NCBI GenBank assembly: GCA_902478785.1
Contig: CABSMJ010000018.1
Location: forward strand, 1-44,035
Source: an uncultured Oscillospiraceae bacterium
Lineage (GTDB): Bacteria > Bacillota > Clostridia > Oscillospirales > Oscillospiraceae
Reading direction: 5' to 3'
Length of the DNA: 44,035 bases
Shown here: one piece after another, positions 29,610 through 38,728 of the stretch
How the letters are laid out: the number at the start of each line of letters is the position of its first letter
How positions within the stretch are numbered: the first letter of the stretch is position 1
The notes under the pieces: generated by a model
What the model was told of the DNA's origin: nothing
What the model saw: the letters and a program-made list of their open reading frames with translations, nothing else
The model's database searches: none
Made by a program: the position numbers and the translations under genes

Positions 29610-32600
29610 TTGGACACTGTTAAGTTGGCCCAGAATACCGTGAATGTGGTTGGCGGCGATGCTGCTGCCCAGACGGTTCAGGCTACGGCCACCTCCGCCA
29701 AGGGTACCAACATCACCACCGGTGTCACTTGGAGTGTGACTCCTGCTGACCAGGGCGTGACTGTGGATAATTCTGGTGTGGTTTCTGTGACTGCGAAGGC
29801 AACGGCTGATGAATATACCATCACTGCCACGCCCAACTCCACCGATTCCCAGGGCGATGCCAAGACCGCTACCCTGACCGTCACCCGTGCCGCTGCCGCT
29901 GCTGCTTCTGTCAGCGTGGTGGATGACAGCAGCAAGGATGCAAGCGCAGTTACCGTTCAGGGTGCCAACGCCCCTGATGGCACCACCGTGAAGTTGACCG
30001 CCACGGTCACCGACCAGTACGGTGAAGAGAACGCTGCTCTGGCCGCAAACGCCCAGTGGACCGTTGCCACTGAGGACGGCAAGGAGGGCGATGTCACCGT
30101 TTCCGGCGGCACCGTCACCGTGAACGCCTATGCCGCGGCAGGCACCTATACCATCACCGCCACTGTGGGCGGGCAGTCTGATTCCTATGCCCTGACGGTG
30201 GAGCGTCAGACCCCTGAGGCTAAGACCGTGAAGGTCTATGACGCATCTGGCGCGGAAGTCACCACTGCCACCCTGGCCATTCCCGGCACAGCCAGCAAGG
30301 ACTACACTTTCACCGCTAAGGTTCTTGACCAGTTTGGCGCGGAGATGGACGCATCCTCTGTAACTTGGAAGCTGACTTCCGCTGGTGCTGGCATCACCAA
30401 TGCTGGCGGCAAGGTCACCGTGGCCTCCACCACTGCGGACAGTGCCACCGCTACTCTTACCGCGAAAGCCACTGATGATGTGACGGCTTCCGTGTCCCTC
30501 ACCGCCCGCACCATCATCATGAACTGGGATCTTGTGTTTGTGGTAAAGGAAATTTCCTATGGTATGCACAATAGATCTGCGGTCAGTTATGATGCTGCGT
30601 CTTACTTCGCCACTGACCCTGATGGCAAGCCTCTGGAAGGCAAAATTACAGTAGTGGATGCCGATGAAATCCAGAATGCCGGCGAGCGGACCATTACTGT
30701 GACCTTTACAGTTACATCTGAGGGTGAATATCAGGGAACTTCTGTACAGAAGGAATACTCTGTTACCGTCACTCCCAAAGAGCTTACTGTGGCTCCGGGC
30801 GACTATGCTGTCTCCAAGAGCTACGATGGAACGACTGACGCAGGAACTGCGACCGGTGCACTGGAAGTTACCGGCATCCTGAGCAAGGATACTGGCGTGA
30901 GCGTCCAGCCCGGTGCCATTCCGGCATACAGCTCGGCAAACGCAGGCGACTATACCCTGGCTCTGCCGGTGAGCATTTCTGGCGACACCAACGGCAACTA
31001 TACCCTGGGTGATGTTTCCACTGTGGAGGTTCCCGCTGCCATTACCAAGGCAGAGGTGGCCATCACCACCGATGCGCCCAGCCAGATCATCAAGGCCAAT
31101 GCTTCCGAGAACACGGACGCGGCTGCGCTGAAGGCCTTCATGGCTCTGCCTGAGACGGTCACCATCTCCGGCGCGGGCACCGTGACCTCTGCGCCTATTA
31201 CCTGGGCGGACGCCACCGAGGCCTACAACGTCAAGGGCGGCACCTACACCTATGTGGGCACCCTGGACGCCAACGCCAACTTCGCCAACCAGCCCACGCT
31301 GACCGCCACCTTGACGGTGAGCGTCGTCAACGCCGCGCTGTCTTTGGGCACTACCGCTGTGACCAAGACCATGGGCGAGATCAAGGCGGCGGGCAATTAC
31401 AGCAATTTTTTGCCTACTGCGGTCACTGTGACCTATGACAATGCTGTGGCTGGCACCACCTATACCATCACCGGCTGGGACAAGACATTGGACGAGCTCA
31501 AGGCTGTGGACGCCTCCGCTAAGGATGTGGCCCTGACCCTGACGCCCACCTTTGATGCTCCCGCCTGGGCTACCCTGGGCGCCACGCCCACCTTTGACCT
31601 GACCATCACCAGCAAGTACCCGGTCAAGGTCTCTTTTACCACGGAGCCCACCGATATTACCTATGGTGAGAAGCTGACGACTCCCGTAGCAGAGCAGACT
31701 GCCATCGACCACGACACCGACACCGGCGCTACCTTTACCTATACCTATGTGGGTACCAAGGCCGACGGCACCACCTATAACAGCACCGAGGCGCCCAAGG
31801 ATGCCGGCACCTATACCGTGACGGCGGAGCTGGTCAGCGCCACCCACAGCGGCAAGGCCACCAGCGGAGAATTTACCATCAGCCCCCTGACCGCCCAGCT
31901 GACCTGGGCCGGTGCGGAGAAGCGTACCTATGACGGCACCGCTTCCAATGTCACCGCCACTGTCACCAATCTGGTGGGCGAGGACACCTGCACCGTTACT
32001 GTCACCGGTGGCAAGGAGGCCAATGCCGGTTCCCATACCGCCACCGCCACGGCCCTGAGCAACCCCAACTATGTGCTGCCCGAGGCCAAGACCCAGGCCT
32101 ACACCATCGACAAGGCGAACCGGAATCTGAGCGTTACGCCTGCGGACATCACGCTGCTTCCCGGCAGCCTGACCGCTCAGATCACCGCTTCCACTGATAC
32201 GGACGCCGACAAGAGCGCTAAGATCACCTACGCCATCGGCGCAGACGATACCGCTGTGAAGGTGGACGCCGCCGGTAAGGTCACCGCTGTGGCCAACGGC
32301 ACCGCCACCATCACCGTGGCCATCGCTGCTACCGACAACTACAACGCTGTGGAAAAGACCGTGGTCGTCAAGGCTTTGGTCCAGCCCCTGGCCGGCGTCA
32401 GCGTCACCAGCTCTGAGACCGGTGACATGGTCGCTGCCGCCATCGAAAACGGCAAGGTCGTGGTCAGTGGTATCAAGACCGAAGGCGCCACGCTGACTGT
32501 CACGCCCACTGCCGCCACGGTTGCTGGCATGAACGTCTCTGCCGCCAGCGACGGCACCAATGTCACCGTCAAGGTGGACGATACCGTGGTTGCCACCTAT

Positions 32601-34232
32601 CCCATCGATACCACTGCTGTGGTGACAAAGGACGCTGGTATTACCATTGAGGCAGAGGGCAAGAACACCACAAATGAGGTCACTGGAGATAAAGAAACTG
32701 CCGCTGGAGATGCGGTGAGTAGTAGCGACACCAAGGTAGAAAACTTGGTGATCTCGGCGGCCAAGGCTCTGACCAATATTGCAAAGCAGCTGGAGACCAG
32801 CAATACGGATAAGATTGCAGAGAGTATCACTGGCAAGCATATCATTAAGGTTGAGACGACGGCGCAGATCACTGCCAAGGCCCTTACGGACAGCAGCTTC
32901 AAGCTTGCAATTACTCCGACTTATACAGTCACTGCTACGGCGGATACGGGCAGCGGCGGTTCTGGTAATGATGTTGTCCTGGCCAGTGGTGTGACCCTGC
33001 CCAACAGTGCCATTACCACCCCCGTTACGATCAGCGTCAAGCTGCCCTCTGGCTTCCCCACCAGAAACCTCTTTGCCAGACACTATCTCACCGGCGGCGG
33101 CACCGAGATCCTGCCGGTCAGCGTCAGCGGCGATGTCGCCACCTGGACCCAGAGCTCCTTCAGCGAAGTGGAGCTGTTCTCTGACAGCCGCACCGGCTCC
33201 ATCACCTACACCTTTGCTGACGGTTCCACCCAGACCGTGACCTATGACGCCGCCGACGTGGGCAACGCGCTGCCCACCGACACCAAGGACGGCGCCACCT
33301 TCCAGGGGTGGACCATCGGCGGAACCACCTACACCACTCTGACCTCTGAGCTGCTCTCTGCAATCAGCGGCAAGACTCTGGATGCTGCAGCCAGCTTCAA
33401 GGAGAACACAATCCCCGGCGGAGGCGGCGGAGGCGGCAGCGTTATCAGCACCTTCGTCATCACGGCCTCCGCCGGACAGGGCGGCACCATCAGCCCCACC
33501 GGTCGGGTCAGCGTGAACCTCAACGCCAACAAGCAGTTCACCATCCAGCCCAAGGACGGCTATGTCATCGCCGACGTGCTGGTGGATGGCGTCAGCGTGG
33601 GCGCTGTCAGCAGCTACACCTTTGAGCGCGTGAACAAGAACCACACCATCTCCGTCACCTTTAAGGTGGCTGAGGCCGTGGATGTGGCCAATATCTTCCG
33701 GGATATCAGCACCTCCACCTGGTGCTATGACGCGGTCCAGTTCGTCTATGTCAACGGCCTGATGAACGGCACCACGACCAGCACCTTCGAGCCCAACCGT
33801 ACCCTGAACCGCGGCATGTGGGTCACCATGCTCTATCGCATGGCCGGCTCTCCCGCTATCAGCGGCACCGAGGACTTCACCGATGTGGATGCGAGCACCT
33901 GGTGCTATGATGCCCTGCTGTGGGCCTCCCGCAACGGCATCGTCAACGGCTTTGACGACGGTACCTTCCGTGCCAACGCCGTGGTGACCCGTCAGCAGCT
34001 GGTGGCCATCCTGTACCGCTACGCGCAGTACATGGTCTATGACACCTCTGCTTCCGCCAGCCTGGCAGGCTTCGTGGACGCCGGCTCCGTGTGGGCCGTG
34101 GAGCCCATGGAGTGGGCCCTGGCCGAGGGTGTCCTGGCCGGCACCTCTGCTACTACCCTGAGCCCCAACGGCAGTGCCAACCGCGGTCAGGCTGCTACCT
34201 TCCTGATGCGGTTTATGAATACCTTGGCGTAA
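29610..34232 (+). pseudogene. Ig-like repeat / SLH surface protein, continuation after the TAG
   Basis: 1,540 in-frame codons without an own SD or signal peptide. Order: bacterial Ig-like domains (about 1-300), MBG/YDG-type repeats (about 310-790; SKSYDGTTDAGT, TYDGTASNVTATV), another Ig-like (about 800-915), a Thr/Ala-rich segment, a GGGGGGG linker (about 1270), a bacterial repeat (ITASAGQGGTISPTG), and three SLH repeats (about 1355-1540). With the upstream cohesin it makes a long cell-wall-anchored cohesin stalk. It is called a pseudogene only because of the single stop; readthrough or a sequencing error would make it intact. Confidence 0.7.
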
Positions 34233-34236
34233 TGTG

Positions 34237-34264
34237 AAAAAGGAGGGGCAGCTGCCCCTCCTTT
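34237..34264 (+). terminator. Terminator after the SLH protein
   Basis: AAAGGAGGGG and CCCCTCCTTT flank CAGCTG, forming one perfect palindrome 5 nt after the stop codon. Confidence 0.75.
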
Positions 34265-34303
34265 ATAGAAGAACGCATGCGTAGCCTGCGCTTAGGAAAT
34301 ATG

Positions 34304-34354
34304 AAGCGACCCGCCGAATGGCTCTTGCCGTTCGGCGGGTCGCTTTGTTATTTC
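34304..34354 (+). terminator. Second terminator downstream of the SLH protein
   Basis: GCGACCCGCCGAA (34306-34318) and TTCGGCGGGTCGC (34331-34343) are perfect 13-bp arms followed by TTTGTTATTTCTTT. It backs up the first terminator and faces the convergent Crp/Fnr gene. Confidence 0.85.
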
Positions 34355-34421
34355 TTTGCAACGGGGATCGATCTTTAAGAAAATAGATAACAACTGCTCT
34401 CCTTAGAGTGTCAAGAGTGGC

Positions 34422-35096
34422 TCAAAGACCATTTTTAACGCCCTCCGGCAGAAAAAAGTGGTTCCGCTCTGTCCGCAGCAGCCCCTCCCGCTGCATTTTT
34501 CCCAGTTCATTGGACAGGGCGCTGCGGTCCACGTTGAGATAGTCCGCCAGCTGCTGGCGGTTGAAGGGAATGGTGAAGCTGCGGGAGCCGCTGCGCAGGG
34601 CCTGGCTGGACAGATAGGACAGCAGCCGGCCCCGGATGGTTTTGGGGGAGGTGTAAAAGATCTTTCGGGACAAGGTCAGATTCTTCTGAGACGACAGAGT
34701 GAGCAGATTGCGGATCAGCCGGCTGTGGTGGGGGCAGCTGTTGGGGCAGACCTGCAGGATCTGTTCCATGCGCAAAAACAGCACCTCCGCCGCCTCTGCC
34801 GCTGTCACGTCCACCATCAGCGGCTCGCCGGGACAGCAGGCATAGGTCTCGGCAAAGATCTGCCCGGGCCCCACGCTGTCCAGTACGGAGGTGTTGCCCC
34901 ACAGATCGCTGCTTTCAATGAGCACGCTGCCTTGCAGCACCACGCCCAGGGCTGTGACGGTGTCCCCAGCCCGGTAGATCCGCTCTCCCTTGGCAAAGGA
35001 CCGACGCTCCGCGCCCAGGCAGGCGAGCATCTCCTCTGTCTCCTGGGGCGAGGTGCCTCGAAACAGGGGTGTCAGGCACAAGGCTGCAGTCTCCAT
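34422..35096 (-). CDS. Crp/Fnr-family regulator, probable hcp regulator
   Basis: 224 residues. An N-terminal cyclic-nucleotide-like beta barrel (about 15-120; GERIYRAGDTVTALGVVLQG) and a C-terminal winged helix (RQQLADYLNVDRSALSNELG). The barrel lacks the N-terminal Fnr cysteine cluster. It is divergently transcribed from hcp with two dyads in the gap, the arrangement known for HcpR-type regulators that respond to nitrosative stress. That assignment rests on context. Confidence 0.8.
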   Translation of the reverse strand: METAALCLTPLFRGTSPQETEEMLACLGAERRSFAKGERIYRAGDTVTALGVVLQGSVLIESSDLWGNTSVLDSVGPGQIFAETYACCPGEPLMVDVTAAEAAEVLFLRMEQILQVCPNSCPHHSRLIRNLLTLSSQKNLTLSRKIFYTSPKTIRGRLLSYLSSQALRSGSRSFTIPFNRQQLADYLNVDRSALSNELGKMQREGLLRTERNHFFLPEGVKNGL

Positions 35097-35114
35097 AAAA
35101 TTCTACTCCTTTTC

Positions 35115-35163
35115 GTTGTTAAAACAACATACTTGTGGGAATAACTATATTATAGTATTCCCA
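35115..35163. promoter_or_regulatory. Two dyads in the regulator-hcp intergenic region
   Basis: GTTGTTAAAACAAC (35115-35128) is symmetric around AA and sits 19 nt upstream of the regulator start. TGGGAATA (35136-35143) and TATTCCCA (35156-35163) form a second dyad with 12 nt between, covering AT-rich promoter-like sequence ahead of hcp. Either could be the Crp/Fnr operator. Confidence 0.5.
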
Positions 35164-35227
35164 GAAAGTCAAGCATGGCGGCGGCCACAGGCCCAGCTGC
35201 CGGCGGACGAAACCAGGAGGAACAGTA

Positions 35228-36877
35228 ATGGAACAGACGATGTTTTGCTATCAGTGCCAGGAGACCGCTGGCTGCACCGGCTGCACCCGCGTGGGTGTGT
35301 GCGGCAAGAAGCCGGATGTGGCGGCTATGCAGGATCTGCTGGTCTATGTGACAAAGGGGCTGAGCGCGGTGACCACTGCGCTGCGGGCCCAGGGGGAGAC
35401 GGTGGCAGCGGAGGTGAATCACCTCATCACCTGGAACCTCTTCACCACCATCACCAACGCCAACTTTGACAAGGAGGCCATTGAGGCCCGCATCCGGGAG
35501 ACCCTGGACACCAAGCAGGCTCTGCTGGGCCAGGTGGCAGACCCTGCAGCGCTGCCCCAGGCGGCACTGTGGGACGGCTCCGGCGATTGGGAGACCAAGG
35601 CCGCCCAGGTGGGTGTGCTGTCCACCAAGGATGAGGACATCCGGTCTCTCCGGGAACTCATCACCTACGGCCTCAAGGGCCTGTCCGCCTATTCCAAGCA
35701 CGCCAACGCCCTGCTCCAGGACGACGGAGAGGTGGACGCCTTCCTGCAGCGGGCCCTGGCCGCCACGCTGGACGACAGCCTGACGGTGAACGACCTGGTA
35801 GCCCTGACTCTGGAGACCGGTAAGTACGGCGTTTCCGGCATGGCGCTGCTGGACAAGGCCAACACCACTGCCTACGGCAACCCACAGATCACCAAGGTGA
35901 ACATCGGCGTGGGGAAAAACCCCGGCATCCTGGTCTCCGGCCACGACCTGCGGGATCTGGAGATGCTGCTGGAGCAGACCCAGGGCACCGGCGTGGACGT
36001 ATATACCCACTCTGAGATGCTCCCTGCCCACTACTATCCGGCCTTCCAGAAGTATCCCAACTTTGTGGGCAACTACGGCAACGCCTGGTGGAAGCAGAAG
36101 GAGGAGTTTGAGTCCTTCAATGGCCCCATCCTTATGACCACCAACTGCATCGTGCCCCCCAAGGACAGCTATAAGGACCGGCTCTATACCACCGGCGCCG
36201 CAGGTTACCCCGGCTGCACCCACATTCCCGGCGGCGTGGGGGAGAAGAAGGACTTCTCCGCCCTCATTGCCCACGCCAAGAAATGTGCACCTCCCACCGA
36301 GATCGAGCGGGGTGAGATTGTGGGCGGCTTTGCCCATGCCCAGGTGCTGGCCCTGGCGGACAAGGTGGTTGAGGCCGTGAAGAGCGGTGCCATCCGGAAA
36401 TTCGTGGTGATGGCGGGCTGCGACGGCCGGGCCAAGAGTCGGGAGTACTATACCGAGTTTGCCAAAGCCCTGCCCAGGGACACGGTCATCCTCACTGCCG
36501 GCTGTGCCAAGTATAAGTACAACAAGCTGGACCTGGGCGACATCGGCGGCATTCCCCGTGTGCTGGACGCGGGCCAGTGCAACGACTCCTACTCCCTGGC
36601 GGTCATTGCCCTGAAGCTCAAGGAGGTCTTTGGCCTGGAGGACATCAACGACCTGCCCATCATCTACAACATCGCCTGGTATGAGCAAAAGGCGGTCATC
36701 GTGCTGCTGGCGCTGCTGTACTTGGGGGTGAAGAACATCCATCTGGGCCCCACCTTGCCCGCCTTCCTGAGCCCCAATGTGACCAAGGTGCTGGTGGAGA
36801 ACTTCGGCATCGCCGGCATCGGCACCGTGGAGGACGACATGAAGCTCTTCTTCGGTGAGGATGTGGCCAAGGGATAA
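35228..36877 (+). CDS. hcp: Hybrid cluster protein (hydroxylamine / S-nitrosylation-linked reductase)
   Basis: 549 residues. The N-terminal cluster motif C-x2-C-x8-C-x5-C lies in FCYQCQETAGCTGCTRVGVC. Hybrid-cluster ligands lie in the C-terminal half: LMTTNCIVPP, GYPGCTHIP and VILTAGCAKYKYNKLDLGD. Length fits class I Hcp of anaerobes. Hcp reduces hydroxylamine in vitro and acts as an NO reductase or trans-nitrosylase in cells. The ATG follows SD AGGAGG. No hcr reductase gene accompanies it, usual in strict anaerobes. Confidence 0.95.
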   Translation: MEQTMFCYQCQETAGCTGCTRVGVCGKKPDVAAMQDLLVYVTKGLSAVTTALRAQGETVAAEVNHLITWNLFTTITNANFDKEAIEARIRETLDTKQALLGQVADPAALPQAALWDGSGDWETKAAQVGVLSTKDEDIRSLRELITYGLKGLSAYSKHANALLQDDGEVDAFLQRALAATLDDSLTVNDLVALTLETGKYGVSGMALLDKANTTAYGNPQITKVNIGVGKNPGILVSGHDLRDLEMLLEQTQGTGVDVYTHSEMLPAHYYPAFQKYPNFVGNYGNAWWKQKEEFESFNGPILMTTNCIVPPKDSYKDRLYTTGAAGYPGCTHIPGGVGEKKDFSALIAHAKKCAPPTEIERGEIVGGFAHAQVLALADKVVEAVKSGAIRKFVVMAGCDGRAKSREYYTEFAKALPRDTVILTAGCAKYKYNKLDLGDIGGIPRVLDAGQCNDSYSLAVIALKLKEVFGLEDINDLPIIYNIAWYEQKAVIVLLALLYLGVKNIHLGPTLPAFLSPNVTKVLVENFGIAGIGTVEDDMKLFFGEDVAKG

Positions 36878-36901
36878 GAAAGAAAACCCTCTGTCATAGA
36901 T

Positions 36902-36935
36902 AAAAAAAGCAGGACACCAAAGTGTCCTGCTTTTT
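36902..36935. terminator. Bidirectional terminator, hcp / lipoprotein
   Basis: AAAAAGCAGGACAC and GTGTCCTGCTTTTT flank a CAAA loop, between convergent genes. Confidence 0.92.
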
Positions 36936-36946
36936 GCTTGATGCCT

Positions 36947-37321
36947 TTAGGGAGCAACCTGAATGTCCACAGCTACGGGAGAGGGATCCTCGCTGCCCAG
37001 CTCACCGGTGTAGGTCACGGTCACACGGTCACCCTCAGCCAGGGTGCTGGAGTCCACATCCTCGCCGAAGTCAAAGATGAGGTAGTTGTCCTGATCGTCC
37101 AGCAGCACCAGATAATTGCCCAGGCGGTTGACGATGCCGCTGATGGTCTGGGTCTCGGTCTCTTCCGTGCCGGCACTCTCGGGCATGGAGCTTTCCGGCA
37201 CAGAACTCTCCGGCGTAGAACCGGGGGTGGAATTGCTGGAATTATTGGAATTGGTCTGGCCACAGGCTGCCAGAGACAGCACCAGGCACAGCATCAGAAC
37301 AGTGCAAAAGATTTTTTTCAT
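36947..37321 (-). CDS. Small lipoprotein
   Basis: 124 residues from the ATG at 37321 (SD AAAGGA, 9-nt gap). Lipobox LSLAAC with the lipidated cysteine at 20, an Asn/Ser/Pro-rich linker with repeated PESS/PES units (about 22-52), then an OB-like small beta domain (ISGIVNRLGNYLVLLDDQDN ... GDRVTVTYTGEL). Secreted and membrane-anchored on the outside. No known function; the fold resembles stand-alone ligand or ion-binding domains of Firmicutes lipoproteins. Confidence 0.75.
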   Translation of the reverse strand: MKKIFCTVLMLCLVLSLAACGQTNSNNSSNSTPGSTPESSVPESSMPESAGTEETETQTISGIVNRLGNYLVLLDDQDNYLIFDFGEDVDSSTLAEGDRVTVTYTGELGSEDPSPVAVDIQVAP

Positions 37322-37361
37322 GAGACAGATTCCTTTCTTTATGTTGCCAAATGGCTTCTTC

Positions 37362-37427
37362 CTAGCGGTTAATACGGATTTCTCCTGATTTTTCTCCATC
37401 CTCTTGCCGTTGTGGGGCATTTGCCAT
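37362..37427 (-). CDS. Possible 21-codon leader peptide before the lipoprotein
   Basis: MANAPQRQEDGEKSGEIRIN plus R and a TAG stop. The ATG at 37427 has a textbook SD (AAGGAGG, 5-nt gap), which is better than that of the lipoprotein gene 40 nt downstream. A TATAAT-like -10 lies just upstream, near 37455. It is too short to classify and may be a leader peptide or chance. Confidence 0.35.
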   Translation of the reverse strand: MANAPQRQEDGEKSGEIRINR

Positions 37428-37539
37428 GCGATCCTCCTTACCCGGCAACGTGGCTGATTATAGCAGGATATGGCCGGGAGAGAAACCCCAATTCAGATAC
37501 AAATATCATCTAAAAGTGACAAATGTGTATCGATTTGGT

Positions 37540-37574
37540 AAAAAGGTGACGGCGGCTTCTGCCGCCGTCACCTT
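37540..37574 (-). terminator. Terminator of tspO
   Basis: Minus strand: AAGGTGACGGCGGC and GCCGCCGTCACCTT pair around AGAA, followed by a T-run. Confidence 0.9.
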
Positions 37575-37580
37575 GGATAT

Positions 37581-38054
37581 TCAGTTGAGCCGCCACACGC
37601 CGAAGTTGAGATAGGCGGCAAAGGTCACCCACAGAAGATAGGGGATCTGCAGCCAGGCAGCGATTTTGTCCACCTTCCAGAAAGCACGCACCATGCACAG
37701 AATCAGCACCCACAAAAGGAGCAGCCAGATCAGGGCAAAGCCAAAGGCCTGGAGGCTGAAGAAAATGATGCTCCAGAAGAAGTTGAAGGCCAGTTGGAGC
37801 AAAAACAGCAGCAGGCTCTTGGACCGGTCGGCGGAGGGGGGCGCGAGATAGATGCGGGCGGCGCCAATGCCCATAAGGGCAAAGAGAATGCCCCAGACGA
37901 TAGGAAATACGATGGCGGGGGGTGTCAGAGGCGGTTTTACAACAGTCTCGCTGTAAATCTGACTGCCTTTCCGGGTCAGGAAGCCGGAGAGGGCGCCCAC
38001 GGCCTCTGTGAAGAGGATCCAGAGGGCGTAGACCTTCCATGTGCGTTTTTTCAT
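37581..38054 (-). CDS. tspO: TspO/MBR-family membrane protein
   Basis: 157 residues from the ATG at 38054 (SD AGGTG); a TTG two codons earlier is possible. Five hydrophobic segments; motifs PPLTPPAIVFPIVWGILFAL, LQLAFNFFWSIIFF and WLQIPYLLWVTFAAYLNF are the family core, including the tryptophans lining the porphyrin pocket. TspO proteins bind tetrapyrroles and sterols; the physiological role in anaerobes is unclear. It is divergent from the padR unit. Confidence 0.88.
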   Translation of the reverse strand: MKKRTWKVYALWILFTEAVGALSGFLTRKGSQIYSETVVKPPLTPPAIVFPIVWGILFALMGIGAARIYLAPPSADRSKSLLLFLLQLAFNFFWSIIFFSLQAFGFALIWLLLLWVLILCMVRAFWKVDKIAAWLQIPYLLWVTFAAYLNFGVWRLN

Positions 38055-38118
38055 ATGCAATCACCTGGCAGCAGTATATGCAAAATCCGCTGGGATATGC
38101 GGACAGCGCCCGCCGCCC

Positions 38119-38163
38119 TTGACGGCGATCTATAAGCCATTGTATAATATCTCTATTCGATAT
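38119..38163 (+). promoter_or_regulatory. padR promoter with adjacent dyad
   Basis: -35 TTGACG (38119-38124), 18-nt spacer, -10 TATAAT (38143-38148). ATATC (38147-38151) and GATAT (38159-38163) form a dyad over the start of transcription and just before the SD, a suitable place for PadR autorepression. Confidence 0.55.
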
Positions 38164-38176
38164 ATTAGGAGGCCCT

Positions 38177-38728
38177 ATGGAGTATCTCATTTTGGGACTG
38201 CTGCACCTCTCGCCCATGACCGGATACGAGCTGCAGCAGTTTATCCGGCAGAACCTGTCCCTCATCTGCTCCCACAGCGCCGGCAGCGTGCAGGCGGCGC
38301 TGCGAAAGCTGGAGAGGGAGGGGTATGTCACCGCCGCAGAGACCCGGGAGGGAAGACGCCGGAAAAAGACCTTCTCCATCACGGAGGAGGGCCGAGCCGC
38401 TTTTTCTACCTGGGTGGCCCAGCCCATGCAGGCGGGGAAGGTAAAAAATATGGAGCTCGCCCGCCTCTTTTTCCTGGGCCTTGCCAAGCCGGAGGAGCGT
38501 ACTGCCGCCATCCGGGACTACATCCGCCAGATGGAGGAGACCAGCGCCGTTTTGAGAGCCATCCGGGAGCGGTTTCAGCAGGCCCAGCAGGCGCCGTTGC
38601 CTTCCGGACGGGACTGGGCGTCCATCTTCCGCTTCCAGGGATACACCATCGAGTACGGAATCGCTGCTGCGGAATTCGAGCGGGACTGGTACAGCCGCCT
38701 GCTCCATGAATGGGAGGAACAGCCATGA
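38177..38728 (+). CDS. PadR-family transcriptional regulator
   Basis: 183 residues. The winged helix is at the N-terminus (LILGLLHLSPMTGYELQQFI, then the recognition segment SVQAALRKLEREGYV and TFSITEEGRAAF in the wing); the C-terminal helical half mediates dimerisation. SD AGGAGG. Its stop overlaps the start of the next gene (ATGA at 38725-38728), so it likely controls the flavodoxin-like gene with which it forms an operon. Confidence 0.88.
   Translation: MEYLILGLLHLSPMTGYELQQFIRQNLSLICSHSAGSVQAALRKLEREGYVTAAETREGRRRKKTFSITEEGRAAFSTWVAQPMQAGKVKNMELARLFFLGLAKPEERTAAIRDYIRQMEETSAVLRAIRERFQQAQQAPLPSGRDWASIFRFQGYTIEYGIAAAEFERDWYSRLLHEWEEQP

Noticed and set aside
29382..33644. 1,420-codon open frame on the minus strand opposite the Ig/SLH gene
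   Set aside because: It mirrors the codon bias of the repeat-rich + strand gene (Gly/Val/Asp/His-rich, no domain, no SD). The + strand frame has clear Ig, MBG and SLH domains.
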